64,000 nucleotides of DNA from positions 62,001 through 126,000 of the forward strand of contig JBCCGI010000003.1 in assembly GCA_039029355.1 (NCBI GenBank). Reading direction: 5' to 3'. Each line of letters opens with the position of its first letter. Position 1 is the stretch's first letter. The notes below the pieces were generated by a model. The model did not search any database. It saw nothing but the letters and a program-made list of their open reading frames with translations, and was not told where the DNA came from. This stretch comes from JBCCGI01 sp039029355. GTDB lineage: Bacteria; Planctomycetota; UBA1135; GCA-002686595. Below, piece by piece: positions 9,776-18,676 of this stretch. Both the position numbers and the translations under genes were made by a program.

Positions 9776-9842
9776 GGCGCGAGGGTCGCCCGGTCGGTCC
9801 GGCGTAGTCTAGCGGGGGGGGCTAGGGATGGCGGTTCCGAGG

Positions 9843-10439
9843 CTACGTCTCCGGCGGGGGCGGGAGTTTCCGGGGGATTTCGCCGTAGCCTGGACGGGCC
9901 ACGTAGACGCAGCTCCCCGCCCGGACGCCGTCCGGGTCGGTGCGGTCCTGCGGGACGATGCGTTCAAGCGCGTACCCCGCGCGCTCGGCGACGCGCCGGC
10001 TCGCGGCGTTCCGGTCGCTGCAGAGGATCTCGACCCGCTTCGCGCCCAGCGACCGCAGGCAGTGATCGGTCAGCGCGTGGGTCAGCTCGGTGGCGTAGCC
10101 GCGGCCGGTCTGCGAGGTGCGGAGCCAGTAGCCGATCTCGAAAGAGCGCTCGTCCCAGCGGATGTTCTGGATCCCGCCGCCGCCGCACAGCGCACCGCCG
10201 TCGCGGACAAAGCAGAGCACCGGCACCTCCGCGCGCGCCTCGAAGCGTCCGCGCGCCTCGACGAGGAAGGCGCGCGTCTCCGCCGCGCCCGGACCCGCCC
10301 GGGCCCAGTCGAGCCAGCGCCCGAGCTCGGCGAGCGACGCCGTGATCGCGGCGTTGACCTCCGGGGCGTCGTCGGGTTCGGCGACCCTCATCAGCAGCCG
10401 CTCGGTGAGCAGCTGCGCGGGGAAGAGCGGCGCCTCCAC
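9843..10439 (-). CDS. GNAT family N-acetyltransferase (RimJ/RimL-like)
   Basis: The protein has 198 residues with a GTG start one base after the stop of the FG-GAP gene 10441-11958, so the two are probably cotranscribed. It has the RimJ/RimL pattern: LLTERLLMRVAEPDDA at the N-terminus, a W-rich FEIGYWLRTSQTGRGYATE segment containing the acetyl-CoA-binding Q/RxxGxG/A motif, and an RNAASRRVAERAGY helix near the C-terminus. It transfers acetyl from acetyl-CoA to a primary amine, possibly a ribosomal protein N-terminus or a small molecule. The pairing with a secreted protein gives no functional clue. Confidence 0.88.
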   Translation of the reverse strand: MEAPLFPAQLLTERLLMRVAEPDDAPEVNAAITASLAELGRWLDWARAGPGAAETRAFLVEARGRFEARAEVPVLCFVRDGGALCGGGGIQNIRWDERSFEIGYWLRTSQTGRGYATELTHALTDHCLRSLGAKRVEILCSDRNAASRRVAERAGYALERIVPQDRTDPDGVRAGSCVYVARPGYGEIPRKLPPPPET

Positions 10440-10440
10440 G

Positions 10441-11958
10441 TCAGTGGGTTCCGATCGTGATGTCCAGCGCGTTCGTATAGCGCGTCACCGCGCCGTCGAT
10501 CGACAGCGCCTGCGCGCAGAGCGTAGCGCCGACCAGGTTGCACTGGTTCGGGATCGGGACGGTGAAGGGAACCCCCGGCGGCGACGACAACAGCAGCGTG
10601 CCGCCGAACGTGAAGTAGTCGCAGAGGATGGTGCCGTTCGGCGGAAACGGGAAGTTCAGCGGCGCTAGCGCGACCGCGAGCGTGTCGATCGTCGCCGTGG
10701 GCAGGAAGCTCGTGTGGTCGACGACCGGGTCCCAGGTCTCGCAGAGTACCGGCCCGCTCGTGACGCCGGGCAGAAGCGCGAACGGGTTCGGCGGATCGCC
10801 GAGCCGAACGACCTCGGCCGCCGCGGCGGTGGCCGCACACAGCTGGTTCTCGTACCACGCGATCTTGTCGTCGAAGAACGAGGCCGAGGCGAGGTCGAGG
10901 TCGCCGTCTCCGTCGAGGTCGGCCGCCACCGCGATCTGCGCGAAGTCGGCCGCGGTCGTGACGGTCTGCTGCGGCCCGAAGTCGCCCGCGCCCCCGTTCC
11001 GGTACCACGCCACCCTGTCGTCGTTGGCCGACGACGACACCACGTCCGCGTCGCCGTCGCCGTCCAGGTCGGCCGTGCCGACCGCCTCGACGCCGTCGAG
11101 CGCCGTGCTGATGACCTGCAGCGGCCCGAAGCCGCCCGCCCCGTCGGTGTTCTCGAACCACGCGATCCCGTCGTTGAACCAGCCCGCGACCGCGTCCTGA
11201 TCGCCGTCTCCATCCACGTCCGCGGACGTCACCGTCTGCGCGAAGTCGACTGCGTCGGTGATGACTGCCTGCGCGCCAAAGCTGCCCGCCCCGTCGGCGT
11301 TCGGGTACCAGGCGATCTTGTCGTCGTTGATCGACGCGGACAGGAGGTCCAGGTCGCCATCCCCGTCGAGGTCTGTGGCGCGCAGCGACTGGAATGCGTC
11401 CGCCGCGGTCGTGATCGTCTGGCCCGGGCCGAAGGTCGCCAGTCCATCGGTGTTCTCGAACCACGCGATGGTGTCGTCGCTGAACGACCCCGCCACCACG
11501 TCGAGGTCGCCGTCCCCATCCACGTCCGCCGCCGCGACGGCGAAGGCGCCGTCCGCGGTGCTCGAGATCAGCTGTTGCGGGCCGAAGGCTCCGAGGCCGT
11601 CGGTGTTCTCGTACCACGCGACCTTGTCGTCGCCCGAGGACGTCGACAGCACGTCGAGGTCGCCGTCTCCATCCAGGTCGGCCGCCGCGACCGCGGTCGC
11701 GTTGTCGGCCGTGAACGAGATCAGCTGTCGCGGCCCGAAGGCGCCGGACCCGTCGGTGTTCTCGTACCACGCGATCACGTCGTCGAACGACGAGGCGGAG
11801 AGCAGGTCGGCGTCGCCGTCTCCGTCGAGGTCCGCGGCAAACACCGAGAAGGCGCCGCTCGCGATGGATGAGACCGGGTTCTCCGTCCCGTCGAACTGAT
11901 CCGCAGCCGGATGCGTAAAGGCGACGAGCAGGAGGGAAGCCCGCAGGAAGGAAGGCAT
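10441..11958 (-). CDS. Secreted seven-repeat FG-GAP/VCBS propeller protein
   Basis: The protein has 505 residues with a GGAG ribosome binding site 7 bases before the ATG and a short signal peptide (PSFLRASLLLVAFTHPAA). It contains seven very regular repeats of about 50 residues of the form ADLDGDGDLDVLS, then DDKIAWYENTDG, then FGPQQLIS. This implies a complete seven-bladed VCBS/FG-GAP propeller at residues about 35-380. The last 120 residues form the C-terminal tail domain, ending in a strand pattern IPNQCNLVGATLCAQ and TNALDITIG that is shared with 18911-20575 and 45510-47162. Probably extracellular; ligand unknown. Confidence 0.87.
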   Translation of the reverse strand: MPSFLRASLLLVAFTHPAADQFDGTENPVSSIASGAFSVFAADLDGDGDADLLSASSFDDVIAWYENTDGSGAFGPRQLISFTADNATAVAAADLDGDGDLDVLSTSSGDDKVAWYENTDGLGAFGPQQLISSTADGAFAVAAADVDGDGDLDVVAGSFSDDTIAWFENTDGLATFGPGQTITTAADAFQSLRATDLDGDGDLDLLSASINDDKIAWYPNADGAGSFGAQAVITDAVDFAQTVTSADVDGDGDQDAVAGWFNDGIAWFENTDGAGGFGPLQVISTALDGVEAVGTADLDGDGDADVVSSSANDDRVAWYRNGGAGDFGPQQTVTTAADFAQIAVAADLDGDGDLDLASASFFDDKIAWYENQLCAATAAAAEVVRLGDPPNPFALLPGVTSGPVLCETWDPVVDHTSFLPTATIDTLAVALAPLNFPFPPNGTILCDYFTFGGTLLLSSPPGVPFTVPIPNQCNLVGATLCAQALSIDGAVTRYTNALDITIGTH

Positions 11959-12028
11959 GGGTGTCTCCGGTGGGGGGGGAGGCGGAAAACGATCGTACTA
12001 CGGACGCGGCCTTCCTAGGCTGCCGGTC

Positions 12029-12325
12029 ATGACCCGCTTCGCCCTGCTCGTCACTTTGCGCGTGAAGCCCGGCACCGCCGGGGAGTTCCTGCCCCACATC
12101 CTGGCCGCCGCCGAGGCCGCGGTGCGCGAGGAGCCGGACTGCCACCAGTTCCACGTCTCGCAGGACGAGGACGACGCGGACACCTTCTTCCTATACGAGC
12201 TCTACACCGACGCGGCCGCGCTCGAGTTCCACCACAAGCAGCCGCACTTCCTGAAGCTGCACGAGCAGGCGGGCCACCTGATCGTCGACAAGTCGCGCAG
12301 CCGGCTGACCGTCCACAACGGCTAG
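12029..12325 (+). CDS. ABM-domain (YgiN-like) putative quinol monooxygenase
   Basis: The protein has 98 residues. The ATG at 12029 was chosen because the fold begins immediately (MTRFALLVTLRVKPG) and sequence upstream of it is low complexity. The pattern is that of the antibiotic biosynthesis monooxygenase fold, a dimeric ferredoxin-like alpha+beta barrel: TLRVKPG strand, FLPHILAAAEAAVREEPDC helix, HVSQDEDD, FFLYELYTD, then HKQPHF. Members include YgiN and heme or quinone monooxygenases that need no cofactor. The substrate cannot be read from sequence. It stands divergent from 10441-11958 and 40 bp upstream of the fucosidase fusion. Confidence 0.85.
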   Translation: MTRFALLVTLRVKPGTAGEFLPHILAAAEAAVREEPDCHQFHVSQDEDDADTFFLYELYTDAAALEFHHKQPHFLKLHEQAGHLIVDKSRSRLTVHNG

Positions 12326-12365
12326 GCGTGTTCCGCATCGTCGCCGCCGCCTGTCGCGCGGTAGC

Positions 12366-14645
12366 ATGCGAGGCATGATTCTCCGCAGCCTGCTGCTCTG
12401 CCTTCCGCTGCTCGCCGCGCCCACCGCGGCACAGGACGCCTTCCTCGGACGCGAGATCGCGCGCACGATGCACTGGACCGGAGCCGAGTGGCTCCTGCGC
12501 GAGACGCGCGAGTCCGAGGAGGGCGTCGAGCTGCTGCTCGCGCAGCTCGGGATCGAGCCGGGCATGACGGTGTGCGACCTGGGCGTGGGGGTCGGCGTAC
12601 ACGCGCTCCCGATCGCGGAGCGCGTCGGGCCCGAGGGCCGCGTGCTGGCGGTCGACATCCAGCAGGAGATGCTCGACATGCTGGCCGAGCGGGGCAAGCG
12701 GGCGGGCATCGACAACATCGTGCCGGTGCTCGGTGGCGAGGCCGATCCGCGGGTCGAGCCGGGTTCCTGCGACCTGATCCTGCTCGTCGACGTGTACCAC
12801 GAGTTCTCCAAGCCGGCCGAGATGCTCGCGGCGATGCGTGCCGCGCTGAAGCCGGGCGGGCGCGTCGCGCTGGTTGAGTTCCGCCTCGAGGATCCCGACG
12901 TGCCGATCAAGCGCCTCCACAAGATGTCGCGGGCGCAGATCCTCAAGGAGTGGGAGTCCCACGGCTTTGCGCTCGTCGATCAGTTCGACGGGCTGCCCTG
13001 GCAGCACCTGATGTTCTTCTCGCGCGACGACGCACCCGCGTCGGCCGCTCCCGAGCCGGTGGGGGCGCTGCCCGAACCGCGGCAGCTCGCGTGGCACGAG
13101 CGCGAGTACTACGCCTTCGTCCACTTCAACATGAACACGTTCACCGACGTGGAGTGGGGCGAGGGGCGCGAGCCTCCGTCGAGCTTCCTGCCGACCGAGC
13201 TCGATTGTGGCCAGTGGGCCGACGTCGCGCGTGCGGCGGGCATGACGGGCATCATCCTGACGGCCAAGCACCACGACGGTTTCTGCCTCTGGGACTCGGC
13301 CTACACCGAGCACGACGTCGCCAGCTCGCCGTGGCGCGACGGCGGTGGCGACGTGCTGCGCGAGCTCTCCGAGGCCTGCGCCGAGCGCGGGTTGGGCTTC
13401 GGGGTCTACCTGTCGCCCTGGGACCGCAACTGCCCGGTTTACGGCGACTCGCCGCGCTACAACGAGTACTTCAAGAACCAGCTCACCGAGGTGCTCACCG
13501 GCTACGGGCCGGTGTTCGAGGTGTGGTTCGACGGAGCCTGCGGCGAAGGGCCGAACGGCAAGCGCCAGGTGTACGACTGGCCGGGCTTCGTCGCGACGGT
13601 TCGCGAGCACCAGCCGGGCGCGGTGATCTTCAGCGATGCGGGGCCCGACGTGCGCTGGGTGGGGAACGAGCGCGGCTACTCGAACGAGACGGCGTGGGCG
13701 ACGCTGAACCGCGACGAGCTCGCGCCCGGTACGCCGCGCTATCCCGAGCTCACCAGCGGTCACGAGGACGGGACGCACTGGGTGCCGTCGGAGTGCGATG
13801 TGTCGATCCGCCCCGGCTGGTACTACCACCCGGATCAGGACGACGACGTCAAGACGCTGCGGCACCTGCTCGACATCTGGCACGGGTCGGTGGGGCGCAA
13901 CTCCAACCTGCTGCTCAACCTGCCGGTCGACCGGCGCGGGCTGGTGCACGAGAACGACGCCGCGGCTCTGATGGCGCTGCGCGGCGCGCTGGACGCGATC
14001 TACGACGTCGACCTTGCGGCGGACGCGCAGGCGCACGCGAGCAGCGTGTGGGCCGGCGATCCGCAGCGCTCCGCGCGCGCGGTGCTCGACGGCCAGGCCG
14101 CGACCTACTGGGCGCCCGCGGCCGGAGACGGCGCTCCCGCGCTGACGCTCGAGCTCGAGGAGCCGCGCGCGTTCAACCGCGTGCGGCTTTCCGAGCACGT
14201 CGCCCGCGGCCAGCGCGTGCGCGCGTTCGCCGTCGACGTGCGGACCGACGGCGCGTGGCGCGCGCTGGCCGAGGCGACGACGATCGGCGTGAGCCGTATC
14301 CTCGTCACCGACACCGTCGTTGCCGACGCGGTGCGCGTGCGCGTTCTCGACAGCAAATCGGTGCCGCTCCTCGCCGAGCTCGCGCTCTTCCTGGCGCCGG
14401 CCGAGGTCACCGTGACGCCCGAGCCGGGCGACTTCGAGGAGCGGGTCGAGGTTCGCCTCGCCAGCGACGCGCCCCGGGCGGAGATCCGCTACACGCTCGA
14501 CGGCTCCGAGCCGACCGCCAAGGCGGCGTTGTACAAGGGCCCGCTCGTCTTCACCGAGGGAACCACGCTTCGCGCCGCGGCCTTCTACGCCGGAAAGCGC
14601 AGCCTGAACCCCCTCCAAGTGCGCTACGAGCGCGTCGGGTATTGA
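12366..14645 (+). CDS. Secreted methyltransferase-alpha-L-fucosidase (GH29) fusion
   Basis: The protein has 759 residues; ATG at 12366, with a second in-frame ATG at 12375. A signal peptide ends near APTAAQD. Residues about 40-215 are a class I SAM-dependent methyltransferase-like domain (DLGVGVG motif, then GGRVALVEFRLEDPD). Residues about 235-520 are a GH29 alpha-L-fucosidase barrel with TAKHHDGFCLWDS and the nucleophile Asp in EVWFDGA (D389), closest in style to the GH29-B subfamily. Residues about 548-678 are an F5/8-type (discoidin) carbohydrate-binding domain, and about 680-757 a chitobiase C-terminal-like domain (RYTLDGSEPTAKAALYKGP). It likely removes fucose outside the cytoplasm; the role of the methyltransferase part there is unexplained. 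Confidence 0.87.
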   Translation: MRGMILRSLLLCLPLLAAPTAAQDAFLGREIARTMHWTGAEWLLRETRESEEGVELLLAQLGIEPGMTVCDLGVGVGVHALPIAERVGPEGRVLAVDIQQEMLDMLAERGKRAGIDNIVPVLGGEADPRVEPGSCDLILLVDVYHEFSKPAEMLAAMRAALKPGGRVALVEFRLEDPDVPIKRLHKMSRAQILKEWESHGFALVDQFDGLPWQHLMFFSRDDAPASAAPEPVGALPEPRQLAWHEREYYAFVHFNMNTFTDVEWGEGREPPSSFLPTELDCGQWADVARAAGMTGIILTAKHHDGFCLWDSAYTEHDVASSPWRDGGGDVLRELSEACAERGLGFGVYLSPWDRNCPVYGDSPRYNEYFKNQLTEVLTGYGPVFEVWFDGACGEGPNGKRQVYDWPGFVATVREHQPGAVIFSDAGPDVRWVGNERGYSNETAWATLNRDELAPGTPRYPELTSGHEDGTHWVPSECDVSIRPGWYYHPDQDDDVKTLRHLLDIWHGSVGRNSNLLLNLPVDRRGLVHENDAAALMALRGALDAIYDVDLAADAQAHASSVWAGDPQRSARAVLDGQAATYWAPAAGDGAPALTLELEEPRAFNRVRLSEHVARGQRVRAFAVDVRTDGAWRALAEATTIGVSRILVTDTVVADAVRVRVLDSKSVPLLAELALFLAPAEVTVTPEPGDFEERVEVRLASDAPRAEIRYTLDGSEPTAKAALYKGPLVFTEGTTLRAAAFYAGKRSLNPLQVRYERVGY

Positions 14646-14658
14646 TCTTGTGACCTCT

Positions 14659-14678
14659 GGCGGACCCGCCGGTCCGCC
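14659..14678 (+). other. Perfect 8-bp hairpin between fusion gene and subtilase
   Basis: Arms GGCGGACC and GGTCCGCC (14659-14666 and 14671-14678) flank a 4-base loop, just after the stop of the fusion gene. No T tract follows. It could attenuate transcription into the subtilase or be part of its leader. Confidence 0.4.
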
Positions 14679-14739
14679 GCGCCGCATCCGGCGTAGGATT
14701 GGAGGCCTGCCCTCCCCTCACCACCTCGAGGATCCCGGA

Positions 14740-16551
14740 ATGAGAGAGTGTCGCCGTGTTGTGGTCGGCTCCGTCGTCGGCCTTGCCCTTTCCGCGCCCG
14801 CCATGGCGCAGAACCCCTTCGGATACGGTGGCGACACCAGCCGCCCGGCGCCGATGCCCGACAAGCCCGCCTGGACGCAGGTGGACCCCGGCCATCAGCA
14901 GCGCGTGCTCCAGCTGAAGTTCGCGTCCGGGACCGACGTCCGCGTGCGCGAGGGCTGGTTCCACGGGAGCGCGCCCGAGATCGAGGAGCTGAACGGGCTC
15001 CTGGTCGACGCGGGCGCCCGCCCGCGGCGGATGTTCCAGCAGTCCGAGGAGTGGCTCGCCGCTTGGCGTGCCTCGGGAGAGGCGCGCAGCGGCATCGCGC
15101 TACACGACCTGAACCTCTTCTACTACGTCGACGTCGACGACGACCACGTCACCGGCGCGCTGTGCGACGCGCTCAACGGCTTCGACGTCGTGCGTCTGGC
15201 CTGGCCGGCGCCCAGCGGCGGCGATCCGGTGCTGCCTCCGTCGGCGCTCCCGGTCGGCCCGCCGGCTCTCGGCGGCACGCCGAACTACGAGAGCTTTCAG
15301 GGCTACAAGGCCGCGGCGCCGAACGGCGTGGACTCGATCTACGGCAACACGTTCTCGGGCGGCCGCGGGATCGGCACGCTGATCGTCGACGTCGAGACCG
15401 GCTGGACCGACGACCACGAGGACATCATCAACAAGGCCGAGGATCAGTTCGCCGTCTGGATCCCCGCCAACTACCCGTGGGACCACGGCACGGCCGTGCT
15501 GGGCGAGCTGGTCGCCGAGGACAACGGCTTCGGCATGCGCGGCATCGTCTGGGAGGCGGACGTTATGATGTCGACGCACACGCCGGTCGGCCTGCCGCAG
15601 GACATCGCGGGCGGGATCGCCAACGGCGCGGCCGCGAGCACACCTGGCGGCGCGCTCGTGCTGGAGGTCCAGTGCTATGGCGGCGCTCCGGACCCCTTCC
15701 CGTGCGAGTACGACCCGGCCATCTTCGCGACGGTGCAGACCGTGACCGCCAACGGCGTGCACGTGTATGCCGCGGCCGGCAACGGGTCGCACAACCTCGA
15801 CTCGTTCTCGTACGGCGGCGCCTTCGACCTTGGGGTGAAGGACTCGGGCGCGATCATGATCGGCGCGACCGACGGAGGCTCGCTGGCGACCGCGAGCTTC
15901 TCGAACTACGGGAGCCGCGTCAGCTCCAATGGCTGGGGCTACGACGTGGCGACGCTGGCGTACGGCGACCTGCAGGGCGGGCCGGCCGTCCAGGAATACA
16001 CCGACATCTTCAGCGGCACGTCGAGTGCGACTCCGATCGTGACCGGCGCGGGCGTAGCGCTGAACGCGATGCACCGCGAGGCGTTCGGCACCGACATCGA
16101 CCCGCTGACGATGCGCTCGCTGCTGGAGTCGACCGGCACGCCGCAGACGAGCGGCGGCGACATCGGCACCCGCCCCGACATGCGCACCGCGGTCCGCCAG
16201 CTTGGCATCCCCGAGATCCAGGTCGGCGGCAACCTGGTCGAAGGCGGCCAGGTCGACGTGACCAGCTACGGGGACCCGGGCGACGCCTACGTGCTGTTCT
16301 GGTCGCCGAACCTGGTCACCGAAGGCACGTACGTGCCGCCGTTCGGCTACTTCTACCTCGATCCGCTGCTCTTCAACGTGCTGCCGACGCAGGGGTCCAT
16401 CGGCGTGGGCGGGATGACCTCGGACAGCTACGAGGTCCCGACCGGCCTCGGCTTGGCGGGCGTCACGAGCTTCCTGCAGGGGCTGCAGATCTTCGCGTCG
16501 AAGCCCGGCAGCGGCAGCTTCAGCAACTACGCCGACTTCCGCATCCTCTAG
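14740..16551 (+). CDS. Secreted S8 family subtilisin-like serine protease
   Basis: The protein has 603 residues. The ATG at 14740 was chosen because a signal peptide follows (RRVVVGSVVGLALSAPAMAQ); upstream frame is Pro/Arg-rich and contains a hairpin. The subtilase domain spans residues about 190-460. Its triad is Asp in IVDVETGW (D217), His in WDHGTAVLGE (H249, 32 residues on, as in subtilisin) and Ser in FSGTSSATP (S428). An oxyanion Asn sits in AAAGNGSHN. An N-terminal propeptide-like region precedes the domain. The last 110 residues carry the YGDPGD-type tail seen in other secreted proteins here. Probably a self-processed extracellular protease. Confidence 0.9.
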   Translation: MRECRRVVVGSVVGLALSAPAMAQNPFGYGGDTSRPAPMPDKPAWTQVDPGHQQRVLQLKFASGTDVRVREGWFHGSAPEIEELNGLLVDAGARPRRMFQQSEEWLAAWRASGEARSGIALHDLNLFYYVDVDDDHVTGALCDALNGFDVVRLAWPAPSGGDPVLPPSALPVGPPALGGTPNYESFQGYKAAAPNGVDSIYGNTFSGGRGIGTLIVDVETGWTDDHEDIINKAEDQFAVWIPANYPWDHGTAVLGELVAEDNGFGMRGIVWEADVMMSTHTPVGLPQDIAGGIANGAAASTPGGALVLEVQCYGGAPDPFPCEYDPAIFATVQTVTANGVHVYAAAGNGSHNLDSFSYGGAFDLGVKDSGAIMIGATDGGSLATASFSNYGSRVSSNGWGYDVATLAYGDLQGGPAVQEYTDIFSGTSSATPIVTGAGVALNAMHREAFGTDIDPLTMRSLLESTGTPQTSGGDIGTRPDMRTAVRQLGIPEIQVGGNLVEGGQVDVTSYGDPGDAYVLFWSPNLVTEGTYVPPFGYFYLDPLLFNVLPTQGSIGVGGMTSDSYEVPTGLGLAGVTSFLQGLQIFASKPGSGSFSNYADFRIL

Positions 16552-16567
16552 CCGCGCGGTGGGATCC

Positions 16568-16590
16568 GCCCGCTGCCGCAGGCGGCGGGC
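16568..16590 (+). other. 10-bp hairpin upstream of the LigD-like gene
   Basis: Arms 16568-16577 and 16581-16590 pair with a single G-U wobble around a 3-base loop, between the subtilase stop and the LigD-like start. No T tract follows, so termination is uncertain. Confidence 0.35.
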
Positions 16591-16609
16591 GGGTTAGGAT
16601 CGACGCTCC

Positions 16610-18676
16610 ATGGCTGCGAAGAAGGGCGCCGGCAAGTCGATCGGGGACTACCGCGCGAAGCGCGACTTCGCGAAGACCCCCGAGCCGACGCCCGGCGACG
16701 AGGCGCGCCGCGGCGACCGCGCGATCTACGTCGTGCACCGCCACGACGCCTCGCGGCTGCACTACGACCTGCGGCTCGAGATGGAGGGCGTGCTGCGCTC
16801 CTGGGCCGTGCCCAAGGGGTTCTCCTACGACCCGAACGACAAGCACCTGGCGGTGCGGACCGAGGACCACCCGCTCGAGTACGAGCACTTCGACGGCGTG
16901 ATCCCCAAGGGCCAGTACGGCGCCGGCTCGATGACGATCTGGGACCGCGGGTGGTACGAGGTGGTCAAGGCCGAGAGCGCTCCCGAGGCGGTCGTTTCGG
17001 GCGAGGTCAAGGTGCTGCTCTACGGCCGCCGGCTGCGCGGCGAGTGGCACCTGGTGAAGACCAAGCAGGGCGAGGACACCTGGCTTCTCTTCAAGTCGCG
17101 CGACCGCTACGCGGGCAAGGCGCGCGACTCGGCGCTGGGTGTGGACCTGGGGTCCGCGCCGGAGCGCAAGCTCCCGCGGCCGCCGCGGCCGATGGCCGTC
17201 AGCGGCGAGGCCGAGCCCTTCTCGGATCCCAGCTGGCTCTTCGAGATGGAGTTCGAGGGACGCCGCACGCTGGTGAGCAAGCGCGGCGACCGAGTCACGT
17301 TCCACGGGGTCGGCGCGAAGCTGGAGTCGATCGCGAACGAGCTGCGCCAGGCGCGCGCCACCGACGCGCTGTTCGACGGCGTGCTGGTCAAGGCCGACGA
17401 GCACGAGCGCCCGTCGCGGGCGCTGCTCGACGAGGCGCTCGCGGCCGGCGGGGAAGGGCTCGTCTTCTACGCCTTCGACCTGCTGCACTTCGACGATTTC
17501 GACCTGCGTCCGCTCCCGCTCGTGGACCGCAAGGGCGCGCTGCGCGCCGTGCTCCAGCCCGGCGAGCGCGCGCTCTTCGTCGACCACGTGCCGGGCAACG
17601 GCGCCAGCCTGCTCGAAGCCGTGGCCGCGGCCGGCCTCCCCGGTGTCGTCGCCAAGCGCGCGGACGCGCCCTATGCGCCCGGGCCGTCGAAGGTGTGGAA
17701 GCGCGTGCCCGCCGGCGAGGCGTCCGCCCGCGGCGCCGTCTCCAAGGCGCTGCGCGGAACGGGCAAGCGCCGACGCAGCGAGCGCCTGAAGCTGAGCAAC
17801 CTGGAGAAGGTCTACTGGCCCGCCGAGGGCTTCACGAAGGGCGATCTGATCACGTACTACGACGCGATCTCGCCCACGCTCCTGCCGTATCTGGCCGAGC
17901 GGCCGGTCCACATGAACCGCTTTCCGGATGGGATCGAGGGCAAGTCCTTCTACCAGAAGGACACCAAGGACCAGTTCCCCGATTGGATCGAGATCGAGGA
18001 GGTCCCGAGCTCATCGCGCGACGGCGACGCCGTTCGCTATCCGGTCATCCAGGACCGCGACTCGCTGCTCTTCCTCATCAACCTGGGGAGCATCGACATG
18101 CACCCCTGGCTCTCGCGGCGCGGCTCGCTGCTGTCGCCGGACTTCGCGGTCATCGACCTCGACCCGAAGGGCGCTCCGTTCGCCGACGTGGTGCGGATCG
18201 CCGAGGTCACCGGCGAGCTGCTGCACGACATCGGCCTGCGGCCGCTGCTCAAGACGTCGGGCTCGACCGGCCTCCACATCTACGTCCCGCTCGTCGGGGG
18301 CTACACCTACGACCACGCACGCATGTTCTGCGAGATGGTGGCGCGCGTCGTCGCCCGCGAGCTGAAGGACATCGCGACCGTCGAGCGCGTCGTGGGCAGC
18401 CGCGAGGGCAAGGTCTACATCGACTTCCTGCAGAACCGCCGCGGGCAGACGCTCGTGCCGCCGTACTCGGTGCGGCCCGTCCGCGGGGCCACCGTGTCCG
18501 CACCGCTCGCCTGGGGCGAGTTGGGGCCTACCCTGAAGCTGGCGGACTACACGATCCTGACCGTGCCGCCGCGGGTGGAGGAGCGCGGCGACCTCTTCGC
18601 CCAGGCGCTCGTGGACCGCCAGGACCTGCTCCCCGCGATCGAGCGGCTCGAGGACATGTGGCGCGCTTCGCGCTAG
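16610..18676 (+). CDS. LigD-like NHEJ protein: phosphoesterase, inactive ligase, polymerase
   Basis: The protein has 688 residues with AGGA 8 bases before the ATG. Domain order follows Pseudomonas LigD (PE-LIG-POL). Residues about 10-180 form the 3'-phosphoesterase domain: KRDFAKTPEP, HDASRLHYDLRLE and EDHPLEY match the known metal and phosphate ligands. Residues about 205-365 correspond to the ligase adenylation domain, but motif I reads FEMEFEG instead of FEVKWDG, so the adenylated Lys is Glu (E214). The segment is also about half normal length, without an OB fold. Residues about 385-688 are an AEP-type polymerase with VIDLDPKG, SGSTGLHIY and YIDFLQNRRG. End processing and gap filling are expected; ligation would need another enzyme, probably 28725-29636. 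Confidence 0.9.
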   Translation: MAAKKGAGKSIGDYRAKRDFAKTPEPTPGDEARRGDRAIYVVHRHDASRLHYDLRLEMEGVLRSWAVPKGFSYDPNDKHLAVRTEDHPLEYEHFDGVIPKGQYGAGSMTIWDRGWYEVVKAESAPEAVVSGEVKVLLYGRRLRGEWHLVKTKQGEDTWLLFKSRDRYAGKARDSALGVDLGSAPERKLPRPPRPMAVSGEAEPFSDPSWLFEMEFEGRRTLVSKRGDRVTFHGVGAKLESIANELRQARATDALFDGVLVKADEHERPSRALLDEALAAGGEGLVFYAFDLLHFDDFDLRPLPLVDRKGALRAVLQPGERALFVDHVPGNGASLLEAVAAAGLPGVVAKRADAPYAPGPSKVWKRVPAGEASARGAVSKALRGTGKRRRSERLKLSNLEKVYWPAEGFTKGDLITYYDAISPTLLPYLAERPVHMNRFPDGIEGKSFYQKDTKDQFPDWIEIEEVPSSSRDGDAVRYPVIQDRDSLLFLINLGSIDMHPWLSRRGSLLSPDFAVIDLDPKGAPFADVVRIAEVTGELLHDIGLRPLLKTSGSTGLHIYVPLVGGYTYDHARMFCEMVARVVARELKDIATVERVVGSREGKVYIDFLQNRRGQTLVPPYSVRPVRGATVSAPLAWGELGPTLKLADYTILTVPPRVEERGDLFAQALVDRQDLLPAIERLEDMWRASR

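Noticed and set aside
9819..9835. Small CTAGC inverted repeat with a G tract near the sigma promoter
   Set aside because: Only 5 bp arms; too short to support an operator or terminator call.
12051..14687. Long open frames antisense to the methyltransferase-fucosidase gene and elsewhere
   Set aside because: High GC makes long open frames on the opposite strand common. The translations are Arg/Pro-rich with no family match, while the sense frame has clear domains.
16610..18676. Calling this a complete LigD
   Set aside because: The adenylated Lys is absent and the ligase domain is short, so only phosphoesterase and polymerase functions are claimed.
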